Shown: piece after piece, positions 9,144 through 16,518 of the stretch
How the letters are laid out: each line of letters begins with the position of its first letter
Position numbering within the stretch: the stretch's first letter is position 1
Origin: Planctomycetota bacterium
GTDB lineage: Bacteria; Planctomycetota; UBA8108; JACQVS01
Assembly: GCA_028280485.1 (NCBI GenBank)
Contig: JANQLS010000205.1
Coordinates: 1 to 38,011 of the forward strand
Direction: 5' to 3'
Length of the DNA stretch: 38,011 nucleotides
Position numbers and translations under genes: made by a program
Notes under the pieces: model-generated
Told to the model about the DNA's origin: nothing
Seen by the model: only the letters and a program-made list of their open reading frames with translations
Database searches by the model: none

Positions 9144-9731
9144 TTAAGGATCATTGTATCCCGGTCGATCGAGAGGACCTGGCGGGTAGTTCGTGTGGTT
9201 CGGATTGATGTTTTGCACTTGCCTAAATGTACCGGGCCGCATGCCGAAAGCTTTTTCATGATAGCTGGGCGAATCTACCCAAGCTTGAGTTAATCGAATG
9301 TCATGAACTCGTTCGATCTCTTCGCCATCGACATTTAAATACAGATAAGTGGGATATTGAACAATTCCATATTTTTCAGCTAATCGACGGTCGGGATCGA
9401 GCAACATCGTAAAGGCTACTTTGTTGAGATCTTGAACATCTTTGAGATAGCTAAACTTGTCGTAAACCATCACTCCCACCACTTTGACCGGACTTCCAGT
9501 TCCACGATAGTGAAAGGAAATCAGAGGCTTGATCGCATCATCACAACGGCGATCGTTTGCACTTAAAAAGGCGACGAGAGTGGGATGCCCCTTCATGATG
9601 TCAGGGTAGACATGAGGGCGCCCCGTCAAGCTATCGATAAGGATGGGTTGCTGACATCCTGAAGCGAATGAGAAGAGTCCGATCAAGGCTGTCAGAGTGA
9701 GAATGTTGATGCTTTTCTTCATTCTGTTCAT
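9144..9731 (-). CDS. Thioredoxin-fold (redoxin-like) lipoprotein
   Basis: 195 aa from the ATG at 9731. The longer frame back to 9896 adds 55 residues with no signal character, whereas 9731 gives MNRMKKSINILTLTALIG followed by a lipobox ending FASGC. The mature part resembles AhpC/TlpA-type thioredoxin folds: TLVAFLSANDRRCDDAIKPL, then KVVGVMVYD, then FTMLLDPDRRLAEKYGIVQYPTYLYL with the characteristic cis-Pro region, then VDGEEIERV. The usual CxxC is absent; a single Cys lies in DRRCDDAI, so it could work as a one-Cys peroxiredoxin-like or non-redox protein. The C-terminus is Asn/Pro-rich. It would be anchored to a membrane on the periplasmic side. Transcription ends at the hairpin at 8997-9032. 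Confidence 0.75.
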   Translation of the reverse strand: MNRMKKSINILTLTALIGLFSFASGCQQPILIDSLTGRPHVYPDIMKGHPTLVAFLSANDRRCDDAIKPLISFHYRGTGSPVKVVGVMVYDKFSYLKDVQDLNKVAFTMLLDPDRRLAEKYGIVQYPTYLYLNVDGEEIERVHDIRLTQAWVDSPSYHEKAFGMRPGTFRQVQNINPNHTNYPPGPLDRPGYNDP

Positions 9732-10036
9732 AGGACTACCTAATGGGTTTAATCTGAGTGAGGAAAACTTATTCCAATAAACTATTCGTATTCTTCGGAT
9801 GGATAGTGCTTCAAAATCAGTCTTAGGTATGTTCCCAAAATCCTTTTGAAACAGCATTAGTTCCACCTCTTCAACCCATAGTTCGGGTAATAACAAACCT
9901 TCCTGTAACCCTTTTCAAAAATTATCTGAAGCCACAAGCTGAGTCTTGCCGATTGAGGAGGATGCCATGAACCTCAAAGGGTTCAAAGTTTAGGTCTGTT
10001 AACATTCGGTTTCAGCGTATAACCAGGGGATTTCCA
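9732..10036. other. Divergent intergenic region
   Basis: About 305 bp separate the lipoprotein start (minus) from the YfhO-like gene start (plus). It must hold both promoters. I see no convincing consensus boxes, no repeats, and no small gene with a good ribosome-binding site; an in-frame extension of the lipoprotein frame to 9896 looks non-coding. Confidence 0.4.
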
Positions 10037-12052
10037 ATGAGTTTGGCTTCAAGAACTCCTACTTCGATGGTCAAAAAGATTTTAAAAGTAGGCTCCTCGT
10101 ATCAAGCGATCCTCATATTATCAGTAGTTCTCATCGCATGTTTCTGGAACTTACTGAGCCAGCCACAAAGTTTTCTATCTAGTGGTTCATCGGCTTCGAG
10201 TTCACTGGCCCTCATCGACAGTGTTCAACAATTAGAACATTATCGGTCTTCCGGAGAACTCCCCTACTTTTCTTCAATCAATGGGGAATCCAATCGCGCC
10301 GGACAGCGTGGCCGATTCATGACTCACCCGCTCTTCTTCACGCTCAGTCAGATCCTTCCTGCTGGATTATCCTTAACACTCCTCTTAACTCTTCACATCT
10401 GCGCGGGAAGTGTGGCGATGTTTTTTCTACTTAAACGTCTCACTTTTTGTTCTTTGACAGCTATATTTGGCTCTTTGGTCTTCTTTCTCTCAGGGCAGAT
10501 TCTAAATGCTGGGAGCGACCAAACGAGCGAGATAGGATTGAGCCTTGCTGCAGCTCTCGTCCCCGTATTGATCTTGACCTTACTCCACTTAGTCTCAAAT
10601 CCAAAACTGAAGTCCTACCTCGGAGTCACCGCCACTTTAGCCTTCTTATCCCTCACCGGTGATTTGATTGGGATCTTCTTTGCATTAGCTTTGAGTGCCC
10701 TGGGAGCCGCAACCTTCCTTTGCATCGGTGGAATTCAATTCTCTAAGAAATTCTCCTGGTTAAAGCTCTCCTCAATTTTCGTTTGGGGATTAGCTCTCGG
10801 AGCCTATCGTTGGCTCCCTGCCATCCCCGAGATGGCGATGAGTTCTTCTTGGTTAGAGAGCGTCCGAGCCCCCTGGTGGAATCCTGAAGGTCACATCAAA
10901 CTGCCCTTCCATTTGGGTGCGGTGACCTTGATCGCATTAGCTATCAGCATTCGGAATTTAACCCAACGTCCAGTGGGTAAGTGGATTCTCCCCGTTCTCG
11001 GAATGGGAATCGCCGTGACTCTCTTCGGACCGATGGCTTGCCTCCCATTCCTCGGCTTCTTCCTAGCCTTGGGTATGATCATGGCCTTCGAAGGCCAGAT
11101 GGGGCCCAGAAAAAAAGCCCTTCAAACAGCACTCGCCGCAACCACTCTTTGCTTACTAGTTTTTGAAGCTCTTCCCGTTCATCACGAAACTCTTCAAGGA
11201 AAGCGAATCGACCAACTGGTTGAAACCCCCGCTTGGTTAGAACACCTCAAGCGATTCCCAGCCACAGGAAGGATCGCTTTTTTAGGAAGAAAAACAAAAG
11301 ACTACGAGGCTCCACTCGCACTTTCTGGCAGAAAAGCTTGGGATTCAGCCGAGAGTTTTAAAGATATCAACCACGCCCCTAATCCTAAGGAACTCGCCGA
11401 AGAGAATGTGCGATTTTTAGTGAGTGACTTACCGGATTGGAAGAAACGTTACGTCTTAATCAAGCGAGTTCGAGAAGATGGAAAGTATCTTTATCGAAAT
11501 CCCTACTGGGCAGGCCCCGTTTGGTGGAAACGCCTCGATGAACCCGGTACTGTTCCCACTCTCAATTCATTGAATCAAGGGCAGTCCAATTCGATCATCA
11601 AAAACCGACTCTTGGGTTGGAGACAAAAAGGGGACCGTTTTGAAATGGAATTAGTCCTCGGCTCACCTTCGATGGTTTACGTTGACCTCCCCGCTCACTC
11701 CGGTTGGTCCGCCAAGGTGGGCTCGAGTGTGATTCCCCTCGAAACAAAGAACTCGCCTCACGAAAAGCTGAGTCTCCACCTCCCCATGGGGAGAAGTGAT
11801 GTCATCTTTACTTTTCAGCCTCCCTGGTTAGAAGCAGGATTTTTATTCTCAGCCCTCTCCCTTTTACTCGTCCCCATCGTCCTCCTCACGACCGTTTTGA
11901 AGGAAAAATTAGCACGTCCCCGTGCGTACTACGCACCTTCGCAACGGCTCGTGCTCCATCGGCCTAAAACTCAAGTTCAAGCGAAGCCCAAAGCTTTACC
12001 CGAAGTGAAAAAACCAGAGCCGGTCGAAGTGGAAGAGGAAGTTACGGTTTAG
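10037..12052 (+). CDS. YfhO-like multi-pass membrane protein
   Basis: 671 aa. The N-terminal TM segment (AILILSVVLIACFWNLL) is followed by the loop with SINGESNRAGQRGRF and about ten further hydrophobic helices to residue ~360. A soluble domain of ~230 residues follows (VETPAWLEHLKRFPATGRIAFL, then VRFLVSDLP, then the beta-rich GWSAKVGSSVIPLE). A final TM helix (FLFSALSLLLVPIVLLTTVL) precedes a charged, Glu-rich cytoplasmic tail. This layout fits bacterial YfhO/GT39-like membrane proteins, some of which help glycosylate cell-surface polymers. The acceptor is not known, and no catalytic Asp pair is firmly identified. AGGGG lies ~8 bp before the ATG. The last ~22 codons are repeated twice downstream in a 236-bp tandem array. 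The stop lies within TTTAGTAGC. Confidence 0.7.
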   Translation: MSLASRTPTSMVKKILKVGSSYQAILILSVVLIACFWNLLSQPQSFLSSGSSASSSLALIDSVQQLEHYRSSGELPYFSSINGESNRAGQRGRFMTHPLFFTLSQILPAGLSLTLLLTLHICAGSVAMFFLLKRLTFCSLTAIFGSLVFFLSGQILNAGSDQTSEIGLSLAAALVPVLILTLLHLVSNPKLKSYLGVTATLAFLSLTGDLIGIFFALALSALGAATFLCIGGIQFSKKFSWLKLSSIFVWGLALGAYRWLPAIPEMAMSSSWLESVRAPWWNPEGHIKLPFHLGAVTLIALAISIRNLTQRPVGKWILPVLGMGIAVTLFGPMACLPFLGFFLALGMIMAFEGQMGPRKKALQTALAATTLCLLVFEALPVHHETLQGKRIDQLVETPAWLEHLKRFPATGRIAFLGRKTKDYEAPLALSGRKAWDSAESFKDINHAPNPKELAEENVRFLVSDLPDWKKRYVLIKRVREDGKYLYRNPYWAGPVWWKRLDEPGTVPTLNSLNQGQSNSIIKNRLLGWRQKGDRFEMELVLGSPSMVYVDLPAHSGWSAKVGSSVIPLETKNSPHEKLSLHLPMGRSDVIFTFQPPWLEAGFLFSALSLLLVPIVLLTTVLKEKLARPRAYYAPSQRLVLHRPKTQVQAKPKALPEVKKPEPVEVEEEVTV

Positions 12053-12062
12053 TAGCTGGGCC

Positions 12063-12215
12063 ATTTCAAGCCCGAAGTGTCAACGAGGGTCAGCAATGCG
12101 TTTCGTAAATGGATGCGTATCGCTCAAAGGCTATATTTCACGCTGAACTGAAGTCCACCACCAACTTAGATTTCAATATCATCACAGGCACTCGCTTACG
12201 CTTCGCGCTTGAAAT
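12063..12215 (+). repeat. ~150-bp element with imperfect inverted ends, copy 4
   Basis: It starts ATTTCAAGCCCGAAGTG and ends CTTCGCGCTTGAAAT, in unit 1 of the triplication. It begins ~11 bp after the stop of the YfhO-like gene. Confidence 0.8.
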
Positions 12216-12298
12216 ATCGAAGCCCAAAGCTTTACCCGATGTGAAAAAACCAGAGCCGGTCGAAGTGGAAGAGGAAGTTACGGTTTAGTAGCTGGACC

Positions 12299-12451
12299 AT
12301 TTCAAGCCCGAAGTGTCAACGAGGATCAGCAATGCGTTTCGTAAATGTATGCGATTCGCTCAAAGGCTAGGTTTCACACTGAACTGAAGTCCACCACCAA
12401 CTTAGATTTCAATACCATCACAGGCACTCGCTTACGCTTCGCGCTTGAAAT
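12299..12451 (+). repeat. ~150-bp element with imperfect inverted ends, copy 5
   Basis: Same ends as copy 4 and nearly the same interior, in unit 2 of the triplication. Single-base differences include GAGGATC for GAGGGTC near the left end. Confidence 0.8.
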
Positions 12452-12534
12452 ATCGAAGCCCCAACCTTTGCCGGAGGTAAAAAAACCAGAGCCGATCGAA
12501 GTGGAAGAGGAAGTTACAGTTTAGTAGTTGGGCC

Positions 12535-12687
12535 ATTTCAAGCCCGAAGTGTCAACGAGGGTCAGCAATGCGTTTCGTAAATGGATGCGTATCGCCCGAC
12601 AATCAGGTTTCACACTGAACTGAAATCCACCACATACTTAGTATTTACATTAGATGTGGGCACTCGCTTACGCTTCGCGCTTGGAAT
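12535..12687 (+). repeat. ~150-bp element with imperfect inverted ends, copy 6
   Basis: The ends match copies 4 and 5 (right end CTTGGAAT rather than CTTGAAAT), but the centre is clearly diverged. It is followed immediately by a GGCACAC/GTGTGCC hairpin next to the proC stop. Confidence 0.75.
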
Positions 12688-12688
12688 G

Positions 12689-12714
12689 ACGGCACACGGC
12701 GTGTGCCTACTACC
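12689..12714 (-). repeat. Short hairpin repeat, GGTAGTAGGCACAC type
   Basis: Read on the minus strand, GGTAGTAGG follows the proC TAA stop directly; then GGCACAC pairs perfectly with GTGTGCC across a GCC-type turn. There is no T run. It matches the modules at 8767 and 8968. Confidence 0.7.
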
Positions 12715-13542
12715 TTACTTTCCTTTACGCGCTTTCTTCTTTAACTTGTAGGCACGTTTGGTGGCAGCTTCAACGGCGTCGATAAGGGAATTGCGAAGCT
12801 TACCCTTTTCTAATTTATGAAGGCCTGCGATGGTCGTTCCACCCGGGGTGGTGACGCGATCGCGAAGGAGGGCGGGATGTTCTCCCGATTCCAACATCAT
12901 CTTTGCCGCTCCGAAGACCGTCTGCGCTGCGAGTTTTAAGGCTACAGGTCGCGGTAATCCCATCAGGAGGCCCCCGTCAGCCATCGCTTCAATCACGGTG
13001 AAGACATAGGCAGAACCACTGCCACTCAAACCCGTCACGCTGTCGATGAGATGTTCTTCGACTCTCACAACCTCACCCACCGATTCAAACATCTTTTGAA
13101 CGAAGTCAAACTGTTCATTCGTGGCAATTCCAGCGAGAGCACTAGCCGAGGCTCCAACGGTGGCCGCGATGTTAGGCATCACTCGAATCACAGAGTTTTC
13201 TTGGCCTAAGCGACCTTGAATGAAGTTGGAATCCACCCCGGCGATGATGGAGATGTAAAGTTGATCGGGTCGAACTTCCGATCGCACTTCGTCGAGTACA
13301 AGCGGCAAGATATGAGGCTTCACAGCCAAAACGATAATGTCGGCTGCATTTAATACTGAAGCTGCATCGAGCGAAGTCTTCACGGAGAGCTCAGCTTGGA
13401 ACTCATCGAGCTTTTCTTGAACCGGATCCACGACCGTGATTTGATTCGCCTGGGCGAGACCATTAGAGATGATGCCTCGAATCAAGGCTCCTCCCATATT
13501 CCCCCCACCGATAAATAAAATTTCGCCAGTAAATTCAGCCAC
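12715..13542 (-). CDS. proC: Pyrroline-5-carboxylate reductase
   Basis: 275 aa from a GTG at 13542. That start is preceded by GAAGGAG with a 6-bp spacer, which decides it over the GTG at 13572. The enzyme reduces delta-1-pyrroline-5-carboxylate to L-proline with NAD(P)H, the last step of proline synthesis, in the cytoplasm. The N-terminal ILFIGGGNMGGALIRGI is the Rossmann GxGxMG region. IIVLAVKPHIL and SIIAGV follow, and VIRVMPNIAATVG is the substrate-pocket segment. The C-terminal signature GSGSAYVFTVIEAMADGGLLMGLPR and TTPGGTTIAGLHKLEKG is present. Its length fits the family (~265-280). It stands alone on the minus strand, convergent with the YfhO-like gene. Confidence 0.95.
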   Translation of the reverse strand: MAEFTGEILFIGGGNMGGALIRGIISNGLAQANQITVVDPVQEKLDEFQAELSVKTSLDAASVLNAADIIVLAVKPHILPLVLDEVRSEVRPDQLYISIIAGVDSNFIQGRLGQENSVIRVMPNIAATVGASASALAGIATNEQFDFVQKMFESVGEVVRVEEHLIDSVTGLSGSGSAYVFTVIEAMADGGLLMGLPRPVALKLAAQTVFGAAKMMLESGEHPALLRDRVTTPGGTTIAGLHKLEKGKLRNSLIDAVEAATKRAYKLKKKARKGK

Positions 13543-14009
13543 CGAATACTCCTTCGTACAACTCTCAATCACAACGAGATCAACCCTGAGTCGAAGCTCT
13601 TCACCCCCACCACAGCGGAAGCTGGCGAAAGGGGCTGTTTATATTATCGAGCATTTTGAGTGTGATCTTCGCTCTATCTCGGAATCTCCCCGCCTCTCAC
13701 CGTTCCTTTCATGAGACTTAAAACGGGAATTTCGAGGAGAAACTCAAATTTTGATAATTCAGCTATAATAACCGATCTCAGGGGGATTTCTCGAAGCTGT
13801 CAGGGTCGGTTTTCCTTATTTTTTTGAAGTTCAAAGCGGAGATTTTGTCGAACATTGGCAAATCTTCGTAACTCCTACTAAACTACGGGTTCAAATCACT
13901 TGGCCTCCGTTGAGAGGAGCCACCTTGACAACCCCAATGAAAGCAAAAGAAGATGGGAATCTTCTGCTGATTCAAGAAGTGAGATCCTTGAAGGAAGACC
14001 ACTCGTATT
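13543..14009. other. Divergent intergenic region upstream of proC and the TPR/YggX gene
   Basis: 467 bp holding both promoters. TATAAT occurs at about 13764-13769 without a good -35 box at 17 bp. A weak 6-bp arm pair AACCGA (13770-13775) and TCGGTT (13806-13811) precedes a T-rich tract ending near 13825; it may be a leader hairpin or weak terminator. A small reading frame at 13925 is listed separately. Confidence 0.35.
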
Positions 14010-14032
14010 ATGAACCAAGACGCCAATCTTAA
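13925..14032 (+). CDS. Possible 35-aa leader peptide overlapping the TPR/YggX start
   Basis: A TTG at 13925 is preceded by GAGAGGAG at good spacing. The frame reads MTTPMKAKEDGNLLLIQEVR and onward for 35 codons, ending at a TAA inside the next gene (23-bp overlap, different frame). This would couple translation of the two. There is no homology I recognise, and the ribosome-binding site is the only positive evidence, so it may be chance. Confidence 0.25.
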   Translation: MTTPMKAKEDGNLLLIQEVRSLKEDHSYYEPRRQS

Positions 14033-14633
14033 CGATCGCATTCAAGTCTTCGAGAACATGCTCGAAGCCGATCCCGAAAACGAACTCGCAAACTTCACTT
14101 TAGGAAAACTTTACTTTGAAGCGGGGCAGCACGAAAAGTCAGAAACCACCCTTCGAAAAACATTAGAGATCAATCCACGCCACTCCCAATCGACTCGACT
14201 GTTGGGACAACTCCTCATCGAAACCGATCGTCAAGAAGAAGCGGTTGGACTCTTAGAGCAGGGAATCTACACCGCTCATCAAAAAGGGGAATTCATGCCC
14301 CGAAATCAGATGCAAGATTTGTTGCGTTCCATCGGGATGACTCCCCCCGATCCCGCCGCCGAAGGACGTGAAGTGGGACGCTCTGAGTCCGGAGATTGGA
14401 TCTGTGCGCGTTGTGGGAAATCTCTCCCCCAGCTAGAAAAAGCTCCGCTTCCCGGGGAGCGAGGAAAACAAATTGCGAATCTCATCTGTCAATCCTGTTG
14501 GAAAGAGTGGATGGATATGTCGGTCAAGGTGATCAATGAATATCGACTCAATCTTGCAACCGAAGACGGAAATCGCATTTGGGAATCTCACATGGTGGAG
14601 TTTTTGGGCTTGCCGGCAGTTGAAGAAGGATAA
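14010..14633 (+). CDS. TPR protein fused to a YggX-like (Fe2+-trafficking) domain
   Basis: 207 aa in two parts. Residues ~8-90 are tetratricopeptide-like helices (ANFTLGKLYFEAGQHEKSE, then TLEINPRHSQSTRLLGQLL). Residues ~131-203 align with YggX: PGERGKQIANLI, then W-x-x-W-x-x-x-x-x-x-x-INEYRLNL, then E-x-x-M-x-x-FL, the same landmarks in the same order as E. coli YggX. YggX helps protect iron-sulfur clusters against oxidants. Here a first pair of cysteines (132, 135; ICARCG) and a second pair (160, 163; ICQSCW) could form a small metal site, which the proteobacterial protein lacks. It is predicted to be cytoplasmic. It is followed after 92 bp by the DAACS transporter. The YggX relation is my alignment by eye. 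Confidence 0.75.
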   Translation: MNQDANLNDRIQVFENMLEADPENELANFTLGKLYFEAGQHEKSETTLRKTLEINPRHSQSTRLLGQLLIETDRQEEAVGLLEQGIYTAHQKGEFMPRNQMQDLLRSIGMTPPDPAAEGREVGRSESGDWICARCGKSLPQLEKAPLPGERGKQIANLICQSCWKEWMDMSVKVINEYRLNLATEDGNRIWESHMVEFLGLPAVEEG

Positions 14634-14725
14634 GCTTACTATCAATCCTTCAGGGTTGAAGTTGCGCCAGCATCGATTCTAGGGTCGAGTGAAGAACCCT
14701 ATCTATGGCGAAGAAGGGAAAGTAA

Positions 14726-15991
14726 ATGAAGTTACATTGGAAAATCCTCATCGGAATGGTGGTCGGTGCTATTGCAGGCTACATCATTCACACGACAGCA
14801 GGCGATGCTTTTGAAGAAAATCAAGTCTATTTGGCTTTCGATGGTATCGCCACGATCTTCCTGAAGCTCCTCAAGATGATCGTGATTCCGCTGGTCTTCT
14901 TCAGCCTCCTCGGCGGAATGATCGGCATGGGGAGTATGAAAAACTTAGGTCGATTAGGCTCAAAGACCTTTGGGCTTTATATCGTTACTTCCTTCTTAGC
15001 CATCATGGTAGGTCTCGCTTGGGTTAACTTGGTCCAACCGGGGATTCGTATGGGGAAGAAGGAAATCCCCACTGAAACCATCGAAAAAGATGTTCCTGAT
15101 TCCTTCTGGGAAGTCTTAGCGAATATGGTGCCTGAAAACATCGTGAGTTCAGCAGCCAACTTCGATCTCTTGGGAGTCATCATATTTGCCATTTTCTTTG
15201 GCGCCTTTATGCTCGCCTTAGAAGAAACGAAGAAACAACATCTCCTACCGACCATCGATGCTGTTGGTGATGTGATGATGAAACTCACCGAATTTATCAT
15301 CTCTTTAGCTCCCTTTGGAATCGCCGCTCTCATCGCCAGGATGGTTTCATCCACAGGCGTGGAAATCTTCCTCGACATGAAGTGGTACGTGTTCACGGTC
15401 TTTGGATCATTAGCAACTCACGTCTTAGTGACCTTACCTCTCCTCATCTTATTCTTTACGAGAAGAAATCCTTATCGATACCTCATGACCATGGTTCCCG
15501 CTTTACTTACTGCATTTTCGACTGCAAGTTCTAGCGGCACTCTGGGTGTGACTATGGAGACAGCAGAGAAAAAGGCCGGGATCTCCAATCGGGTGACTAG
15601 CTTTGTACTTCCCCTGGGCGCAACCGTCAATATGGATGGAACGGCGCTCTACGAAATTGTAACTGTGTTATTCATCGGGCAACTGCATAGCTTAGTGGAT
15701 CCTTCTTTTAGCTTAGGAATCGCTCAACAACTGTTGATCGTCTTCTTAGGCTTAACGGTCAGTATCGGTGCAGCCGGAATTCCTCACGCGGGCTTGATCA
15801 TGATGGTGATCATCTTAGAAGCCGTCGGGTTGCCAGTTGAATACACCGCCCTCATCTGGGCTGTCGACCGTCCCTTGGACATGCTTCGAACCGCCACCAA
15901 CGTCGCCAGTGATTCGAGCGTCACCTTGATCATGGCTCACTCCGAAGGTGAGGTGAATCTGCCTGGTAGTCCGCTCACTCCGACCCAATAA
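14726..15991 (+). CDS. Dicarboxylate/amino acid:cation symporter (DAACS, GltP-like)
   Basis: 421 aa with eight membrane helices and two re-entrant loops expected for the family. The hallmarks are present: the serine-rich loop TAFSTASSSGTLGVTMETA, the segment VLPLGATVNMDGTALYE (NMDGT transport motif), the second loop GAAGIPHAGLIMMV, and the C-terminal AVDRPLDMLRTATNVASDS containing the substrate-binding Asp/Arg region. It imports glutamate/aspartate or C4-dicarboxylates with H+ or Na+ across the inner membrane. The first of two Arg residues usually guiding amino acid versus dicarboxylate choice cannot be judged by eye. GGGAAAG precedes the ATG. An inverted-repeat element starts 17 bp after the stop. 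Confidence 0.93.
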   Translation: MKLHWKILIGMVVGAIAGYIIHTTAGDAFEENQVYLAFDGIATIFLKLLKMIVIPLVFFSLLGGMIGMGSMKNLGRLGSKTFGLYIVTSFLAIMVGLAWVNLVQPGIRMGKKEIPTETIEKDVPDSFWEVLANMVPENIVSSAANFDLLGVIIFAIFFGAFMLALEETKKQHLLPTIDAVGDVMMKLTEFIISLAPFGIAALIARMVSSTGVEIFLDMKWYVFTVFGSLATHVLVTLPLLILFFTRRNPYRYLMTMVPALLTAFSTASSSGTLGVTMETAEKKAGISNRVTSFVLPLGATVNMDGTALYEIVTVLFIGQLHSLVDPSFSLGIAQQLLIVFLGLTVSIGAAGIPHAGLIMMVIILEAVGLPVEYTALIWAVDRPLDMLRTATNVASDSSVTLIMAHSEGEVNLPGSPLTPTQ

Positions 15992-16007
15992 ATTTCGCTG
16001 AATTTAC

Positions 16008-16152
16008 ATTAACTAGCCCGGAGCGTAAGCGACGGGATGCGTCATCGTGATGTATTCTCCAGCAGCATATTTTTATGGATCGCTAAAGTATTTAGTTGCC
16101 ACCCACAAACACTTTTGCCCTGTCCCGTCGCTTACGCTCCGGGCTAGTTAAT
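16008..16152. repeat. Element with perfect 30-bp terminal inverted repeats
   Basis: Bases 16008-16037 (ATTAACTAGCCCGGAGCGTA and onward) are the exact reverse complement of 16123-16152. The ~85-bp centre has no gene. The end sequence resembles the AAGCGTAAGCGA core of the ~150-bp elements, so the two families may be related. No clear target duplication is visible. Confidence 0.85.
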
Positions 16153-16162
16153 TTTGCTGCTT

Positions 16163-16281
16163 GAATAACGAAGGTCAGCAAGAATGACGCCTGGGTGTGA
16201 AAATTCGCGTCAAACCGAATGCACATGCGATGAGAGGATTCCAGCGTTAGCCCACACTCGCTTACGCTTCGCGCTTGAAAT
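16163..16281 (+). repeat. Decayed ~150-bp element (copy 7) adjoining the 30-bp inverted-repeat element
   Basis: The right end CTTACGCTTCGCGCTTGAAA is intact. The left end is degraded (AACGAAGGTCAGCAA against AACGAGGGTCAGCAA), and the interior no longer matches. The minus-strand frame of 71 codons over it is an artefact of the repeat. Confidence 0.55.
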
Positions 16282-16518
16282 GTATTTTCCGCGATTACGG
16301 AATCCATAATTATTCGCTGTTAATAAACCTTTACACCCATCTTTTGAAGCAACTCTCCGCCTTCATATAAACGTCGCACTTATAATACCTTACGACTCAC
16401 TCCAGAATATAAAACTCCGTTTGGAACCTCTTTTGCTTTAAATCTATTACAGATAGGTCTAAGGTGTTTGTAACTCCATTTACGACTCTTTAATTTGAGG
16501 CTCGAGAGGGTAACCATT
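16282..16518 (+). promoter_or_regulatory. Leader and promoter region of the FG-GAP protein gene
   Basis: This A+T-rich stretch contains TTATAATA at about 16379-16386, a plausible -10 box, without a strong -35. GAGAGGGT (16502-16509) lies before the ATG at 16519. Nothing else is recognised. Confidence 0.35.

Larger units (their letters stand above)
11983..12687 (+). repeat. Tandem triplication, 236-bp period: gene tail plus ~150-bp element
   Basis: Units start at 11983, 12219 and 12455. Each has the coding end of the YfhO-like gene (KKPEPVEVEEEVTV and stop in unit 1) followed by one copy of the ~150-bp element. The duplicated tails would still read KPKALPDVKKPEPVEV and KPQPLPEVKKPEPIEV with the same stop, but lack any start. 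Unit 3 is the most diverged, and most of its tail differences are conservative or silent. Confidence 0.9.

Noticed and set aside
9732..9896. Longer N-terminus for the thioredoxin-fold lipoprotein
   Set aside because: The extra 55 residues lack signal character and would bury a clear signal peptide and lipobox that start at 9731.
8610..12687. CRISPR array
   Set aside because: Repeats are ~150 bp, few and unevenly spaced, carry inverted ends, and no cas genes are nearby.
13543..13572. Upstream GTG start for proC
   Set aside because: The GTG at 13542 has GAAGGAG at ideal spacing and fits the family N-terminus; the extra ten residues do not.
16092..16307. 71-codon minus-strand frame
   Set aside because: It lies wholly within the inverted-repeat element and the degraded ~150-bp element; its residues come from the repeat ends.
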